Part shown: positions 35,071 to 45,841 of the stretch, piece after piece
How positions within the stretch are numbered: the stretch's first letter is position 1
Layout: every line of letters starts with the position of its first letter
Assembly (NCBI RefSeq): GCF_014199615.1
Contig: NZ_JACHOB010000001.1
Location: forward strand, 558,001-622,000
Length of the DNA stretch: 64,000 bases
Source: Parvularcula dongshanensis
GTDB taxonomy: Bacteria > Pseudomonadota > Alphaproteobacteria > Caulobacterales > Parvularculaceae
Direction: 5' to 3'
Notes under the pieces: model-generated
Seen by the model: the letters and a program-made list of their open reading frames with translations, nothing else
Told to the model about the DNA's origin: nothing
Database searches by the model: none
Made by a program: the position numbers and the translations under genes

Positions 35071-36126
35071 TCAGCGCTCGAACTTCATGTCGTCCTCGCG
35101 GACCGGGTTCAAGAAGAGGCCGAACCGGTCGATAGCCTGCGCGACCAGCCGCCCCGCGGCCCGCTGCGCGGCGGAGGTCGTGCGTTCGTAGCCCGACGCG
35201 GCGAGGGACGCTCCGCACACCCCTTCGATCACCGCGACCTCGAGCTTGGTGAGCTGCTTGCGCCACTTGGCGAGCGACGCCTCGTTCACCGCCCCCTGGC
35301 TCTTCTCGAAGTGCTGGGTGCGCCAGCGGTTCCACTTCGGGTTGCCGAGCTCGACGACGTCCTCGTTGTAGGCGGCGTCGTCCCGGGCGGGCGGAATGCC
35401 GTCCTCGCCCAAGAACCGCCAGACCCGCTCCATCGTCTCCGCCTCGCGCGCGACGAGGTCTTCGTAGCGCAGAACGGTGAGGTAGGGCGCGCCCGCCTTC
35501 GCCTCGGCGAGCTTGCTGAACTGCCGCCAGATCATGGCGTAGCGGGCGACCTTGCCGAGACGGCCCCCGGGCGAGGGCGTCCCGTCGGCATGGCGCACGA
35601 AGACGTCGTTCCAAGGCGCCTTGAGCTGGGAGGCGATGGCGGCGCGGGGGTCGCGCTCGACCAGGATGAACCGCGCGTCGGGGAAGGCGCCGAGGAGCGT
35701 GTCGACGTGAGCGGCGTCGTCGGTCGTCTTCTCGCCGACCCGCGCCGCGCCGGTCCGGTCCGCGTGCTCGGCCAGCATGGCGCGGAAGAGGCCGGTCAGG
35801 GTGACGTCGTCCGCCGCGACCGCACGGGCGTAGCAGGCGCTCGCATCGACGCCCGCGTCGGCGAAGCGCACGGAGCGGGTGTAGTCGCGCCAGAACGCCC
35901 CGACGTCGAGCGTGCCGTTCGCGTTCGACGGATGGCGCTCGGCCATGGCGAAGAAGTGCCGCTCCTCCGGCATGAGGTCCAGCGCGGCCGTGCCCGACAG
36001 AAGCCTCGCGAGCAACGTCGTGCCCGAGCGGCCCATGCCGAGGACGAAGACGGGGGAGGCCAGCGGGTCTGTCTGCGCGCCCGCCGCCGCGTCGCGGTCG
36101 TCGAGGGCGCCTCTCGTGTCAGCCAT
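35071..36126 (-). CDS. PAPS-dependent sulfotransferase family protein
   Basis: Sulfotransferases transfer sulfate from PAPS to carbohydrates, lipids or proteins. From ATG 36126 the protein is 351 residues with the 5'-phosphosulfate loop FVLGMGRSGTTLLARLLSG near the N-terminus. The 3'-phosphate segment RFILVERDPRAAIASQ and LTVLRYEDLVAREAETMERV follow, with the late WRTQHFEKSQG. The open frame continues to 36207, but the extension is unlike the family. The substrate is unknown. It heads a probable operon with the GT2 enzyme. Confidence 0.87.
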   Translation of the reverse strand: MADTRGALDDRDAAAGAQTDPLASPVFVLGMGRSGTTLLARLLSGTAALDLMPEERHFFAMAERHPSNANGTLDVGAFWRDYTRSVRFADAGVDASACYARAVAADDVTLTGLFRAMLAEHADRTGAARVGEKTTDDAAHVDTLLGAFPDARFILVERDPRAAIASQLKAPWNDVFVRHADGTPSPGGRLGKVARYAMIWRQFSKLAEAKAGAPYLTVLRYEDLVAREAETMERVWRFLGEDGIPPARDDAAYNEDVVELGNPKWNRWRTQHFEKSQGAVNEASLAKWRKQLTKLEVAVIEGVCGASLAASGYERTTSAAQRAAGRLVAQAIDRFGLFLNPVREDDMKFER

Positions 36127-36213
36127 GCGTACTCTTTCCTTCGCGGGGGCCCTCGGCCGGAGCCCGTCCTTGGAACGGCCGCCGCCCCGCTGCAAGGCGG
36201 GGGCCACACGGCC

Positions 36214-36549
36214 TTAGGAGAGCCAGTCGACCCGCCGGCGGAGCTTGGCGAGGCGCCGCTCGACCTTGCCGACCCGGACCGCGAGTTCGGACGGGGCGGG
36301 CGCCTGGGGTTCGGCCCGGGTTGGCGCCTGCGCGCCGAGGCGGGCCACGTCCTGACGGAGCGCGGCGACCTCTCTCACCAGGCTCTCCACCGTACCGGTC
36401 AAGGCGAGCATGTCTTCGCGTAGCGCCCGTACGTGCCGCGCGGCCATCGCCGCCGTGCCGGCGGGGGCGGGCTTCTCCGACCGCTCGGGCGCGGCGAGGC
36501 GGCCGGGGCCGGGCGGGGTCAGGACGGTCGGTCGCGAAGGGCCGGACAT
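36214..36549 (-). CDS. Small coiled-coil protein of unknown function
   Basis: A 111-residue protein without signal peptide or membrane segment. The first ~30 residues are Pro/Ala-rich. Residues 38-72 form a heptad-like helix (HVRALREDMLALTGTVESLV, then REVAALRQDVARLGAQ), and a second basic helix runs from about 88 to the end (LAVRVGKVERRLAKLRRRVD). No family is recognised. It precedes the sulfotransferase gene by 87 bases on the same strand and may belong to the same unit. Confidence 0.6.
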   Translation of the reverse strand: MSGPSRPTVLTPPGPGRLAAPERSEKPAPAGTAAMAARHVRALREDMLALTGTVESLVREVAALRQDVARLGAQAPTRAEPQAPAPSELAVRVGKVERRLAKLRRRVDWLS

Positions 36550-36615
36550 GGGCGCGTTCCTGCTTTTGCGGGACGCAAGCTAGGCGATGCCGCCCGCCCG
36601 CTCCACCCTTCCCGC

Positions 36616-38922
36616 TCAGCGGCGGCCGTCGGCCCAGTCGCGGTGCTCGCGGTCGAGGTCGTAGGCGGCCATCGCCGCGAGCGTCAGGACGTCGCCTGCG
36701 CTCGGGCCGGTCTGCACGATCTGCACGGGCTTCGAGGGCCCGAGGAGAACGGGGCCGATCACCGTCGCGCCGCCGATCTCGGCGAGGAGCTTCGTCGAGA
36801 TGCCGCCCGAATGGAGACCGGGCGTGATCAGCACGTTCGCCGGGCCGGTCAGCCGCGCGAAGGGGTAGATCGCGCGGACCTTCTCGTTGAGCGCCATGCG
36901 CGGCGTCATCTCGCCTTCGTACTCGAAGTCGACGTCGGCCCGTGCGTCGAGCGCCTTCACCGCGCCCGAGACGCGGTGCATGTGCGGGCTGTCGGGGTTG
37001 CCGAAGTTCGAATGGCTGACGAAGGCGACGCGAGGCGTGAAGCCGAGCGCCTTGACCGCGTGGGCGGTCTGGACCGCGATGTCGGCGAGCTCTTCGGAGG
37101 AGGGCAGCTCCGCGATGGTCGTGTCGGCCATGAAGACCGTCCGCCCACGCGCCAAGATGGCCGACATGCCGATCGTCCGCTCGCCCGGCCGGGGGTCGAG
37201 GGCCAGCTGGATCATCGAGAGCGCGGCGTTGTAGTGCCGGGTCACCCCCGTCACCATGCCGTCGGCGTCGTCATGCGCCAGCATGCAGGCGGCGAAGACG
37301 TTCCTGTCCCGGTTGACGAGGCGCCGGCAGTCCCGCTCGAGGTAGCCGCGCCGCTGGAGGCGTCCGTAGAGGTAGTCTGTGTACGCTTCGTTCTTGGTGC
37401 TCTCGCGCGCGTTCCAGATCTCGATGCCGTGCTCCCGCTCGAGGCCGAGGCGCTCGACCGTGCCGCGCACCGTATCCTCGCGCCCGATGAGGATCGCCTG
37501 ACCGAGGCCCTGGTTCTGGAACTGGTAGGCGGCCCGGACCACGACCTCCTCCTCCCCCTCGGCGAAGACGATGCGCTTCTTCGGATCGTTCGAACGCACG
37601 GACGCGTAGATCGTCTGAAGGAAGCCCGCGGAGGGATCGAGCCGGGTGGCGAGCTTCTCGGCGTAGGCCGGCATCTCGGCCTCGACGATCGGCTTGCGCG
37701 CGACGCCGGTCTCGCAGGCCGCCCGGGCGACGGCCGGAGGGATGGCGCTGATCAGGCGGGGATCGAACGGGGTCGGAATGATGTAGCCGGGGCCGTATTG
37801 AAGCCGCTTGCCGTAGGCGACGGCGACCTCGTCGGGGACGTCTTCGCGGGCGAGGCCTGCGAGGGCGCGCGCGCAGGCGGCCTTCATCTCCTCGTTGATC
37901 GTCCGGGCCCTGACGTCGAGCGCGCCGCGGAAGATGTAGGGGAAGCCGAGGACGTTGTTGACCTGGTTTGGATAGTCCGAGCGCCCCGTCGCCATGATCG
38001 CGTCGGACCGCACGGCGGCGACGGCTTCGGGCGTGATCTCCGGCATCGGGTTCGCCATGGCGAAGATGATCGGGCTCTTCGCCATCGACCGGACCATCTC
38101 CTGGGTGAACGCGCCGCCCGCCGACAGGCCGATCGCGACGTCCGCGCCGTCCATCGCCTCCGCGAGCGTGCGCTTGTCCGTGTCCACGGCGTGGGCGGAC
38201 TGCCACTGGTTGAGGTCCTGGCGTCCCCGGTGGAGGACGCCCGTCCTGTCCGAGACGAGGACGTTCTCGGGACGCACGCCGAGCGATTTGATCAGGCTGA
38301 CGACGGAGAGCGCGGACGAGCCGGCGCCGGAGACCGCGACCCGCACGTCCCTTATCGGCTTGCCCGCGATGTCGAGGGCGTTGAGGAGCCCCGCGGCGGC
38401 GATGATGGCGGTCCCGTGCTGGTCGTCGTGGAAGACCGGGATGTCCATCAGCTCCTTGAGGCGTTCCTCGATGTAGAAGCTGTCGGGCGCCTGGATGTCC
38501 TCGAGGTTGATGCCGCCGAAGGAGGGGCCGAGGTAGCGCACGGCGTCGATGAAGGCGTCGGGGTCGGACGTGTCCACCTCGAGGTCGATCGAGTCGATGT
38601 CCGCGAAGCGCTTGAAGAGGACGGACTTGCCTTCCATCACGGGCTTCGAGGCGAGGGCGCCCAGATTGCCGAGCCCCAAGATCGCGGTGCCGTTCGAGAT
38701 CACCGCGACCATGTTGCCCTTGGTCGTAAGATCGTAGGCGGCGTTCGGGTCCTCGGCGATCTTCAGGACGGGAACGGCGACCCCGGGCGAGTAGGCGAGC
38801 GACAGGTCGCGCTGCGTCGCCATCGGCTTGGTCGGCGTGACCTCGAGCTTGCCGGGCTTGCCCCGGCTGTGAAAGCTCAAGGCTTCCTGATCGGTGAAGC
38901 GGGTCGTCGTGTCCTCGGCCAT
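36616..38922 (-). CDS. maeB: NADP-dependent malic enzyme with C-terminal phosphotransacetylase-like domain
   Basis: MaeB decarboxylates malate to pyruvate with NADP+. The 768-residue, two-domain architecture is typical of alphaproteobacteria. The N-terminal malic-enzyme part has SLAYSPGVAVPVLKIAEDP, FGGINLEDIQAPDSFYIEER, VFHDDQHGTAIIAAAGLLNA and VAVSGAGSSALSVVSLI. A phosphotransacetylase-like part from about residue 430 contains PKKRIVFAEGEEEVVVRAA and ITPGLHSGGISTKLL. The second domain is regulatory and normally inactive in acetyl transfer in studied enzymes. A very long open frame on the opposite strand is a GC-bias shadow. Confidence 0.96.
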   Translation of the reverse strand: MAEDTTTRFTDQEALSFHSRGKPGKLEVTPTKPMATQRDLSLAYSPGVAVPVLKIAEDPNAAYDLTTKGNMVAVISNGTAILGLGNLGALASKPVMEGKSVLFKRFADIDSIDLEVDTSDPDAFIDAVRYLGPSFGGINLEDIQAPDSFYIEERLKELMDIPVFHDDQHGTAIIAAAGLLNALDIAGKPIRDVRVAVSGAGSSALSVVSLIKSLGVRPENVLVSDRTGVLHRGRQDLNQWQSAHAVDTDKRTLAEAMDGADVAIGLSAGGAFTQEMVRSMAKSPIIFAMANPMPEITPEAVAAVRSDAIMATGRSDYPNQVNNVLGFPYIFRGALDVRARTINEEMKAACARALAGLAREDVPDEVAVAYGKRLQYGPGYIIPTPFDPRLISAIPPAVARAACETGVARKPIVEAEMPAYAEKLATRLDPSAGFLQTIYASVRSNDPKKRIVFAEGEEEVVVRAAYQFQNQGLGQAILIGREDTVRGTVERLGLEREHGIEIWNARESTKNEAYTDYLYGRLQRRGYLERDCRRLVNRDRNVFAACMLAHDDADGMVTGVTRHYNAALSMIQLALDPRPGERTIGMSAILARGRTVFMADTTIAELPSSEELADIAVQTAHAVKALGFTPRVAFVSHSNFGNPDSPHMHRVSGAVKALDARADVDFEYEGEMTPRMALNEKVRAIYPFARLTGPANVLITPGLHSGGISTKLLAEIGGATVIGPVLLGPSKPVQIVQTGPSAGDVLTLAAMAAYDLDREHRDWADGRR

Positions 38923-38986
38923 AAGAGGGCATAACCGGCCCGGCGTCAGGCGGCTAGCCGCGGCGGCATTCGCGTCACGCGTCCCT

Positions 38987-39511
38987 TCATGCGGACCTGA
39001 TCTCCATCACCGTCGCCGGGTCGCACCGCGCGAGGAGCGTCCGCATCGCGTCCGGCGCGACGGCCACGCAGCCCTCGGTCTGGGTCATCGCCGCGTCGGA
39101 CTTCGTCAGGTGCCAGAACACGGCCGAGCCGCCGCCCGGGCGGGCGGGTTCGATGTTCTGGTCGAGGACGACGACGAGGTCGTAGGCCCGATCTTCACGC
39201 CACATCCGTTCGTGCCGGCCGGCGAAGGGCAGGCGGACCGGGCGGTTGTAGAGAGCGGAGTCCGGGTCGTCGCACCAGCCGAGATCCTTGCGGATGGGGA
39301 TCGTCGGCAGCCCGGTGGACGGCCGGGCCCCCCGATCGGGCCGCCAGTAGCAGCTTCGGAGGCGGAAGCGGCCGAGCGGCGTCGCGCCGTCGCCTTCGCG
39401 CTTTCGATCGGTGACGCCGGCACGACCGAAAGCACACGGAAACGTGGCATTCCCGCCACGTAGGAAGCCGAATGTCCCATCTTCGTGAGTTGTCGTCAGA
39501 ACGAAGCCCAT
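38987..39511 (-). CDS. YkuD-type L,D-transpeptidase family protein
   Basis: A 174-residue protein with the YkuD catalytic motif: His at about 134 in VFWHLTKSDAAMTQTEGCVA and the nucleophilic Cys at about 148 (TEGC, in place of SxGC). The fold region CAFGRAGVTDRKREGDGATP and a C-terminal VMEIR strand also fit. No clear signal peptide is seen, unusual for a peptidoglycan enzyme. The family subset annotated as L,D-transpeptidase catalytic-domain protein often lacks one. It is divergent from the CenR-like regulator. Confidence 0.85.
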   Translation of the reverse strand: MGFVLTTTHEDGTFGFLRGGNATFPCAFGRAGVTDRKREGDGATPLGRFRLRSCYWRPDRGARPSTGLPTIPIRKDLGWCDDPDSALYNRPVRLPFAGRHERMWREDRAYDLVVVLDQNIEPARPGGGSAVFWHLTKSDAAMTQTEGCVAVAPDAMRTLLARCDPATVMEIRSA

Positions 39512-39594
39512 TTCGTGGTGTTGCCTCCTCGCAAGGTTTGATAAACCCGGTCCAGGGATACGGCCGGGTCGGGTGGCACAGGGAAAGTAAAGTT

Positions 39595-40290
39595 ATGGCA
39601 CGCGCTGCGCGGGTTCTCCTGGTGGAAGACGACGAACTGTTGGCAGCGACGCTGACCGACCAGTTCGCCGAGCACCGGGAGTTCGACGTCGAGACCGTCT
39701 CGACCGGCGGCGAGGCGCTCAAGAAGCTCCGCGCCGAGGGGCATATCGACCTCGTTCTCCTCGATGTCGGCCTGCCCGACATGGACGGCCGCGACGCCTG
39801 CAAACGCCTGCGCGAGAGCGGCTTCAAGTCGCCGATCATCATGCTGACCGGCGCCGACGACGAGAAGGACGTGGTCACCGGCCTCGACGCGGGCGCCAAC
39901 GACTACGTCACCAAGCCCTTCAAGTTCGCCGTCCTCCTCGCGCGGCTCCGCGCCCACCTGCGCAGCCACGAGCAGTCCGAGGACGCGGTCTTCAAGATCG
40001 GCCCTTACGAGTTCAAGCCCGCGGTGAAGATGCTCGTCGCGGCCGGCGACCGGCGGATCAAGCTGACCGAGAAGGAGGCTTCGATCCTGAAGTACCTCTA
40101 CCGCGCGGGCGGCCAGCCGGTCAGCCGCGATACGCTGCTCGACGAGGTCTGGGGCTACAACTCGGGTGTCACGACCCACACGCTGGAAACCCACGTCTAC
40201 CGCCTGCGTCAGAAGATCGAGCCGGAGGCCGGCAAGACCACGCTTCTGATGACGGATTCGGGCGGCTACCGGCTGAACTTCGAGGCCTGA
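39595..40290 (+). CDS. OmpR-family response regulator, CenR-like
   Basis: A 231-residue regulator. The receiver has VLLVEDDELLAATLTDQFAE, the phosphoacceptor Asp at about 57 in LVLLDVGLPDMDGRDACKRL, MLTGADDE and DYVTKPFKFAVLLARLRAHL. The winged helix has LTEKEASILKYLYRAGGQPV and GVTTHTLETHVYRLRQKIEP. This combination resembles the essential alphaproteobacterial envelope regulator CenR, but no CenK kinase is adjacent, so the name is tentative. The start is ATG 39595; the open frame extends upstream into the divergent YkuD gene. Confidence 0.9.
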   Translation: MARAARVLLVEDDELLAATLTDQFAEHREFDVETVSTGGEALKKLRAEGHIDLVLLDVGLPDMDGRDACKRLRESGFKSPIIMLTGADDEKDVVTGLDAGANDYVTKPFKFAVLLARLRAHLRSHEQSEDAVFKIGPYEFKPAVKMLVAAGDRRIKLTEKEASILKYLYRAGGQPVSRDTLLDEVWGYNSGVTTHTLETHVYRLRQKIEPEAGKTTLLMTDSGGYRLNFEA

Positions 40291-40355
40291 GGCTGCGGCC
40301 CGGCATCGTACCGGGCCCGGCTTCGGCCTAGCCTCCTGCCAAAACGGGAGGCCCC

Positions 40356-41825
<1,470 letters not shown>

Positions 41826-41877
41826 CAGGGCGGACGGGTCCCGCTACAGTGCCGGTTGGCATCGCGAGGGCAGGGGC

Positions 41878-43221
41878 ATGACGGGAAGCTTGGCGGGAAC
41901 GCTCGCCTTCTGGGTTCTGACGCTGGCCGCCTTCGCGGGGCTCTTCGTCCTCGGCCGCCGAGGCCTGCCGCTCTGGGCGCGCGTGCTGATCGGCCTCGTC
42001 GGCGGCGGCGTTCTCGGCCTTCTCTTCGGAGAGGCGGCGGCGAGCGCGAAGCCGATCGGCGACGCCTTCGTCCAGCTGATCCGGATGCTCATCGTGCCGC
42101 TCGTCTTCACGACGCTGACGACGGGCGTCATCGCGATGGGCGACCCCAAGAAGCTCGGTTCGCTCGGCGCGAAGACCCTCGGCCTCTACATGCTGACGAC
42201 GATCGTCGCGGTCGTGCTCGGCCTCCTCATGGCGGCGATCTTCCGCCCGGGCGTCGGCCTCGACCTCGCCTCGGTCCAGGCGGGCGCGGCCTCCGACGTG
42301 ACGGACCGGCTGCGGGATGCGGCCGCCGCCGAGCGCACCGTCGTCCAGCAACTCCTCGACATCATCCCCGCGAACCCCGTGGCGGCGATGGTCGAGGGCG
42401 ACATCCTCGCCATCATCTTCTTCTCGATCCTCTTCGGCGTCGCGATCCTGACGGCGGGGGAGGCGGGCCGGCCCATCGGCCGCGGCATGGAGAGCGCGGC
42501 GGAGGCGATCTTGAAGCTCACGGGCTTCGTCATGGCGCTCGCCCCCTACGGCGTCTTCGCGCTCATGGCCTGGGTGATGGGAACGCAGGGACTGTCGGTG
42601 CTCCTCAGCCTCGGCAAGCTGACGATCGCGCTCTACCTCGCCTGCGCGCTGCAGATCGCGCTCGTCTACGGCTTCTTGATCAAGGGCGTGCTGCGTCTGC
42701 CCTTCGTGCACTTCCTGCGCGGCATCCTCGATGCGATGAGCACGGCCTACTCGACGGCGTCGAGCTCCGCGACGCTGCCGGTGACGATCGCCAATGTCAG
42801 CAAGAACCTCGGCGTGCACAGATCGGTGGCGGGCTCGGTCCTGCCGCTCGGGGCGACCATCAACATGGACGGCACCTCGATCTATCTGGGCCTCGTCGCG
42901 GTCTTCGCGGCGCAGATGCTGGGGATCGACCTCTCCTTGGGTCAGTACGTCGCGATCGCGGTGACCGCGACCGCGACCTCGGTCGGCGCGGCGGGCATCC
43001 CCTCGGCCAGCCTCTTCCTCGCGGTCGCCGTCCTTCAGACCTTCGGCGTGACGACCGAGCAGGCCGTCGCCGTGATCGCGCTCGTCTTTCCCTTCGACCG
43101 CCTTCTCGACATGATGCGGACCATGACCAACGTCACCGGAGACGCCGCCGTCGCCTGCACCGTCGGCAAGTGGGAGGGCGAGCTCGACGAGGACGTGTTC
43201 CGCTCGGGCCACGCGCAGTGA
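41878..43221 (+). CDS. Dicarboxylate/amino acid:cation symporter (DAACS family)
   Basis: These trimeric secondary transporters import glutamate, aspartate or C4-dicarboxylates with Na+ or H+. The 447-residue protein has about eight membrane helices with FVQLIRMLIVPLVFTTLTTG early. The HP1 motif TASSSATLPVTIANV, GATINMDGTSIYLGLVAVF and AGIPSASLFLAVAVL (HP2) follow. SSATLP resembles the serine-rich HP1 of glutamate/aspartate carriers. Its stop overlaps the next gene's GTG (GTGA). Coupling to an asparaginase-like protein suggests an amino-acid substrate such as aspartate or glutamate; that is inference. Confidence 0.92.
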   Translation: MTGSLAGTLAFWVLTLAAFAGLFVLGRRGLPLWARVLIGLVGGGVLGLLFGEAAASAKPIGDAFVQLIRMLIVPLVFTTLTTGVIAMGDPKKLGSLGAKTLGLYMLTTIVAVVLGLLMAAIFRPGVGLDLASVQAGAASDVTDRLRDAAAAERTVVQQLLDIIPANPVAAMVEGDILAIIFFSILFGVAILTAGEAGRPIGRGMESAAEAILKLTGFVMALAPYGVFALMAWVMGTQGLSVLLSLGKLTIALYLACALQIALVYGFLIKGVLRLPFVHFLRGILDAMSTAYSTASSSATLPVTIANVSKNLGVHRSVAGSVLPLGATINMDGTSIYLGLVAVFAAQMLGIDLSLGQYVAIAVTATATSVGAAGIPSASLFLAVAVLQTFGVTTEQAVAVIALVFPFDRLLDMMRTMTNVTGDAAVACTVGKWEGELDEDVFRSGHAQ

Positions 43222-43709
43222 AGGCGGTAAGGATCCTCACCACGGGCGGGACCTTCGACAAGGTCCATGACTGGCGCACCGAGGGGCTGGCCTTCGCGGG
43301 CGCCGGGCGAAGCCAGGTGCCCGAAGTGCTCGAGCACGGCCGCTGCACGCACCCCGTCACCGAGCAGCTCTTCCAGATCGACAGCCTGGAGATGACGGAC
43401 ACGCACCGCGCCCTCCTCGCGCAGCACGTCGCGTCCGCGCCCGAGGACGCGATCGTCGTGACGCACGGAACGAGCACCATGGACGTGACCGCGCGCTTCC
43501 TGGACGGGAAGGCGCCGGAGAAGACCGTCGTCCTGACGGGCGCCATGCGGCCCTACTCCCTCTTCGTCTCGGACGCGGCCTTCAACCTCGGCGGCGCGGT
43601 GATCGCGGCCCAGACCCTGCCGCCGGGCGTCTTCGCCGTGATGAACGGCCGCGTCTTCGCCGCGAAGGACGTCCAGAAGGACGAGAAGCTCGGAAGGTTC
43701 GACGCATGA
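43218..43709 (+). CDS. Half-size asparaginase-domain protein (N-terminal domain only)
   Basis: The GTG start at 43218 overlaps the symporter stop by four bases and gives 163 residues. It carries both catalytic motifs of bacterial L-asparaginases: ILTTGGTFDKVHD with the first nucleophilic Thr at about 12, and IVVTHGTSTMDVTARFL with the second Thr-Asp pair. VLTGAMRPYSLFVSDAAFNL also matches. It stops where the second domain (~150 more residues in full-length enzymes) would begin. No frameshifted remainder follows, because the next gene overlaps directly. Short asparaginase-domain proteins of this size are known, but their activity is unclear. Confidence 0.85.
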   Translation: MKAVRILTTGGTFDKVHDWRTEGLAFAGAGRSQVPEVLEHGRCTHPVTEQLFQIDSLEMTDTHRALLAQHVASAPEDAIVVTHGTSTMDVTARFLDGKAPEKTVVLTGAMRPYSLFVSDAAFNLGGAVIAAQTLPPGVFAVMNGRVFAAKDVQKDEKLGRFDA

Positions 43710-44155
43710 GGCTCCGCGTCCCCCCGCTCGTCTGGTTCGTTCTCTTCGGCGGCCTGATCGCCGTCTCCGCCCTCGTGCCGGGCCTGCAACTCGCCCCGCT
43801 GCCCTGGTTCGGGCTCACCTTCGCGATCCTCGGGCTCGGCCTCGCTGGCGGCGCGGTCGCGGACTTCCAGCGCCGCAAGACCACGGTCGATCCGAGGGCG
43901 CCGGGGCGGGCGACGGCGCTCCTGACGCGCGGCGTCTTCCGCCTGACGCGCAACCCGATCTACGTCGGCATGGCGCTCTGCCTCTTCGGCTTGGCGCTGG
44001 CGCTCGGCACGGTGCTCGGCCTCTTCCTGACGCTCGGCTTCATCGCCGCGCTGACCGCCTGGCAGATCCGGCCCGAAGAGAAGGCGCTCCGTTCGCTCTT
44101 CGGGCCCGACTATGACGACTACGCGGCGAAGGTGCCGCGCTGGCTCCTCGTCTGA
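43706..44155 (+). CDS. Isoprenylcysteine carboxyl methyltransferase (ICMT/PEMT)-family membrane protein
   Basis: A 149-residue protein with about four hydrophobic segments (VWFVLFGGLIAVSALVPGL, WFGLTFAILGLGLAGGAV and two more). The family SAM-binding signature LTRGVFRLTRNPIYVGMALC is followed by a C-terminal EEKALRSLFGPDYDDYAAKV, as in ICMT/PEMT-like methyltransferases. The substrate is unknown. Its ATG overlaps the asparaginase-domain stop by four bases, so symporter, asparaginase-like protein and methyltransferase form a fully coupled three-gene operon. Confidence 0.87.
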   Translation: MRLRVPPLVWFVLFGGLIAVSALVPGLQLAPLPWFGLTFAILGLGLAGGAVADFQRRKTTVDPRAPGRATALLTRGVFRLTRNPIYVGMALCLFGLALALGTVLGLFLTLGFIAALTAWQIRPEEKALRSLFGPDYDDYAAKVPRWLLV

Positions 44156-44338
44156 GGGCACGTTGACGGGGGGCGGCCCCTCGGCTAACGCCCGCGGCCA
44201 CATCGGACCAAGCGTGAACACGCGCGTCTACCGGCACGACCCTTCGCACCCCAAGTGGGAAGACGGGGCCGGGGATGTCCCGCCGCCGGGGTAACGCCCT
44301 CGCGGCGGTGCTTCGCGTTTGGCGAGAAGGAGACCTAA

Positions 44339-45841
44339 ATGTTCGACAGCCTGTCCGAACGACTGAGCGCCACCTTCGAACAGCTGACGGGCAGAGGCGC
44401 CCTCAGCGAGAAGGATGTGGACGCCGCCATGCGCGAGGTGCGCGTCGCCCTCCTCGGGGCCGACGTCGCGCTGCCCGTCGCCCGCGGCTTCGTCGCGAAG
44501 GTGAGGGAGCGGGCGGTCGGCCAGGAGGTCCTCCGCTCGATCAAGCCGGGCCAGCAGGTCGTCAAGATCGTCCACGACGTCCTCGTCGAGACGCTGGGCG
44601 GCGCCGAGGGCGACCATGCGCTCAACCTCGCAAAGGCGCCGCCCGTCCCCATCCTGATGGTCGGCCTTCAAGGGTCGGGCAAGACGACGACGACGGCGAA
44701 GATCGCCAAGCGTCTGCAGGAGCGCGACAAGAAGCGCGTCCTCATGGCCTCGCTCGACACGCGGCGCCCGGCCGCGATGGAGCAGCTCGCCGTGCTCGGC
44801 GAGCAGGCGAAGGTGAAGACCCTGCCGATCATGCAGGGCCAGACGCCGGTCCAGATCGCCAAGCGCGCGATGGAGGCGGCCCGGCTCGGCGGCTTCGACG
44901 TCGTGATCCTCGACACGGCGGGCCGCCTGTCGATCGACGAGCAGCTGATGGCCGAGGTCGCGGACGTGCACGGCGCGTCGAACCCGGCCGAGACCCTCTT
45001 GGTCCTCGACGCGCTGACCGGTCAGGACGCGGTCGAGACCGCTTCGCGCTTCAAGGCGCGCGTGCCGGTCAGCGGCGTCGTCCTCACCCGCCTCGACGGC
45101 GATGCGCGCGGCGGCGCCGCGCTCTCCATGCGCGAAGTCACGGGCGCGCCGATCAAGTTCGCGGGCATGGGCGAGAAGCTCGACGCCCTCGACGCCTTCG
45201 ACCCCGAACGCATGGCGGGCCGCATCCTCGGCATGGGCGACATCGTCGGCCTCGTCGAGCGGGCGAGCCAGGAGATCGACGAGAAGAAGGCGCGCCAGCA
45301 GGCCAAGAAGATGGCCAAGGGCGAGTTCGACCTCGACGACCTCGCCGAGCAGTTCGCGCAGATGCGAAAGCTCGGCGGCATGAACTCGATCCTCGGCATG
45401 ATGCCGGGCATGGGCAAGCTCAAGGGCGCGGTCGACCAGGCGGGCGGCTTCGGCGACGGCGAGATCCGGCGGCAGGAAGCGATCATCAGCTCCATGACGA
45501 GCAAGGAGCGCAAGAACCCCAAGGTCATGAACGCGAGCCGCAAGAAGCGCGTCGCGGCGGGCTCCGGCACCTCCGTCCAGGACGTGAACAAGCTTCTCAA
45601 GGCGCATCAGGGCATGTCCACCCTGATGAAGAAGATGGGCAAGGGCGGAAAGCGCGGCATGGCCCAGCAGATGGCGCAGGCCCTGGGCGCGATGGGCGGC
45701 CCCGGTGGGATGCCCGGCGGCGGCATGGGGGGTCTTGGCGGAGGCGGGGGGCTTCCGGGCCTCGGCGGCCCCGGCGGGGGACAGGCGCCCGACCTCTCCT
45801 CGCTCGGTCTGCCCGGCCTTGGCGGGCCGAAGAAGAAGTGA
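44339..45841 (+). CDS. ffh: Signal recognition particle protein Ffh
   Basis: Ffh is the SRP GTPase that binds signal sequences with 4.5S RNA and docks on FtsY (also in this window). The 500-residue protein has the N domain, G1 GLQGSGKTTTTAKIAKRL at 109-126, and VLMASLDTRRPAAMEQL. DVVILDTAGRLSIDE and VLTRLDGDARGGAALSM follow. The M domain holds NSILGMMPGMGKL and SMTSKERKNPKVMNASRKKR. It ends in a Gly/Met-rich tail (from about residue 445), longer than in E. coli. The stop overlaps the next gene as GTGA. Confidence 0.97.
   Translation: MFDSLSERLSATFEQLTGRGALSEKDVDAAMREVRVALLGADVALPVARGFVAKVRERAVGQEVLRSIKPGQQVVKIVHDVLVETLGGAEGDHALNLAKAPPVPILMVGLQGSGKTTTTAKIAKRLQERDKKRVLMASLDTRRPAAMEQLAVLGEQAKVKTLPIMQGQTPVQIAKRAMEAARLGGFDVVILDTAGRLSIDEQLMAEVADVHGASNPAETLLVLDALTGQDAVETASRFKARVPVSGVVLTRLDGDARGGAALSMREVTGAPIKFAGMGEKLDALDAFDPERMAGRILGMGDIVGLVERASQEIDEKKARQQAKKMAKGEFDLDDLAEQFAQMRKLGGMNSILGMMPGMGKLKGAVDQAGGFGDGEIRRQEAIISSMTSKERKNPKVMNASRKKRVAAGSGTSVQDVNKLLKAHQGMSTLMKKMGKGGKRGMAQQMAQALGAMGGPGGMPGGGMGGLGGGGGLPGLGGPGGGQAPDLSSLGLPGLGGPKKK

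Noticed and set aside
36433-38934. 833-residue open frame on the plus strand opposite maeB
   Set aside because: Antisense to a fully recognised malic enzyme. Its composition (Arg/Gly/Val/Asp-rich, no domain) is the usual shadow of GC-rich third positions.
43218-43709. The short asparaginase as a frameshifted pseudogene
   Set aside because: The downstream gene overlaps its stop by four bases and encodes an intact unrelated protein, so no lost second domain is present to restore.
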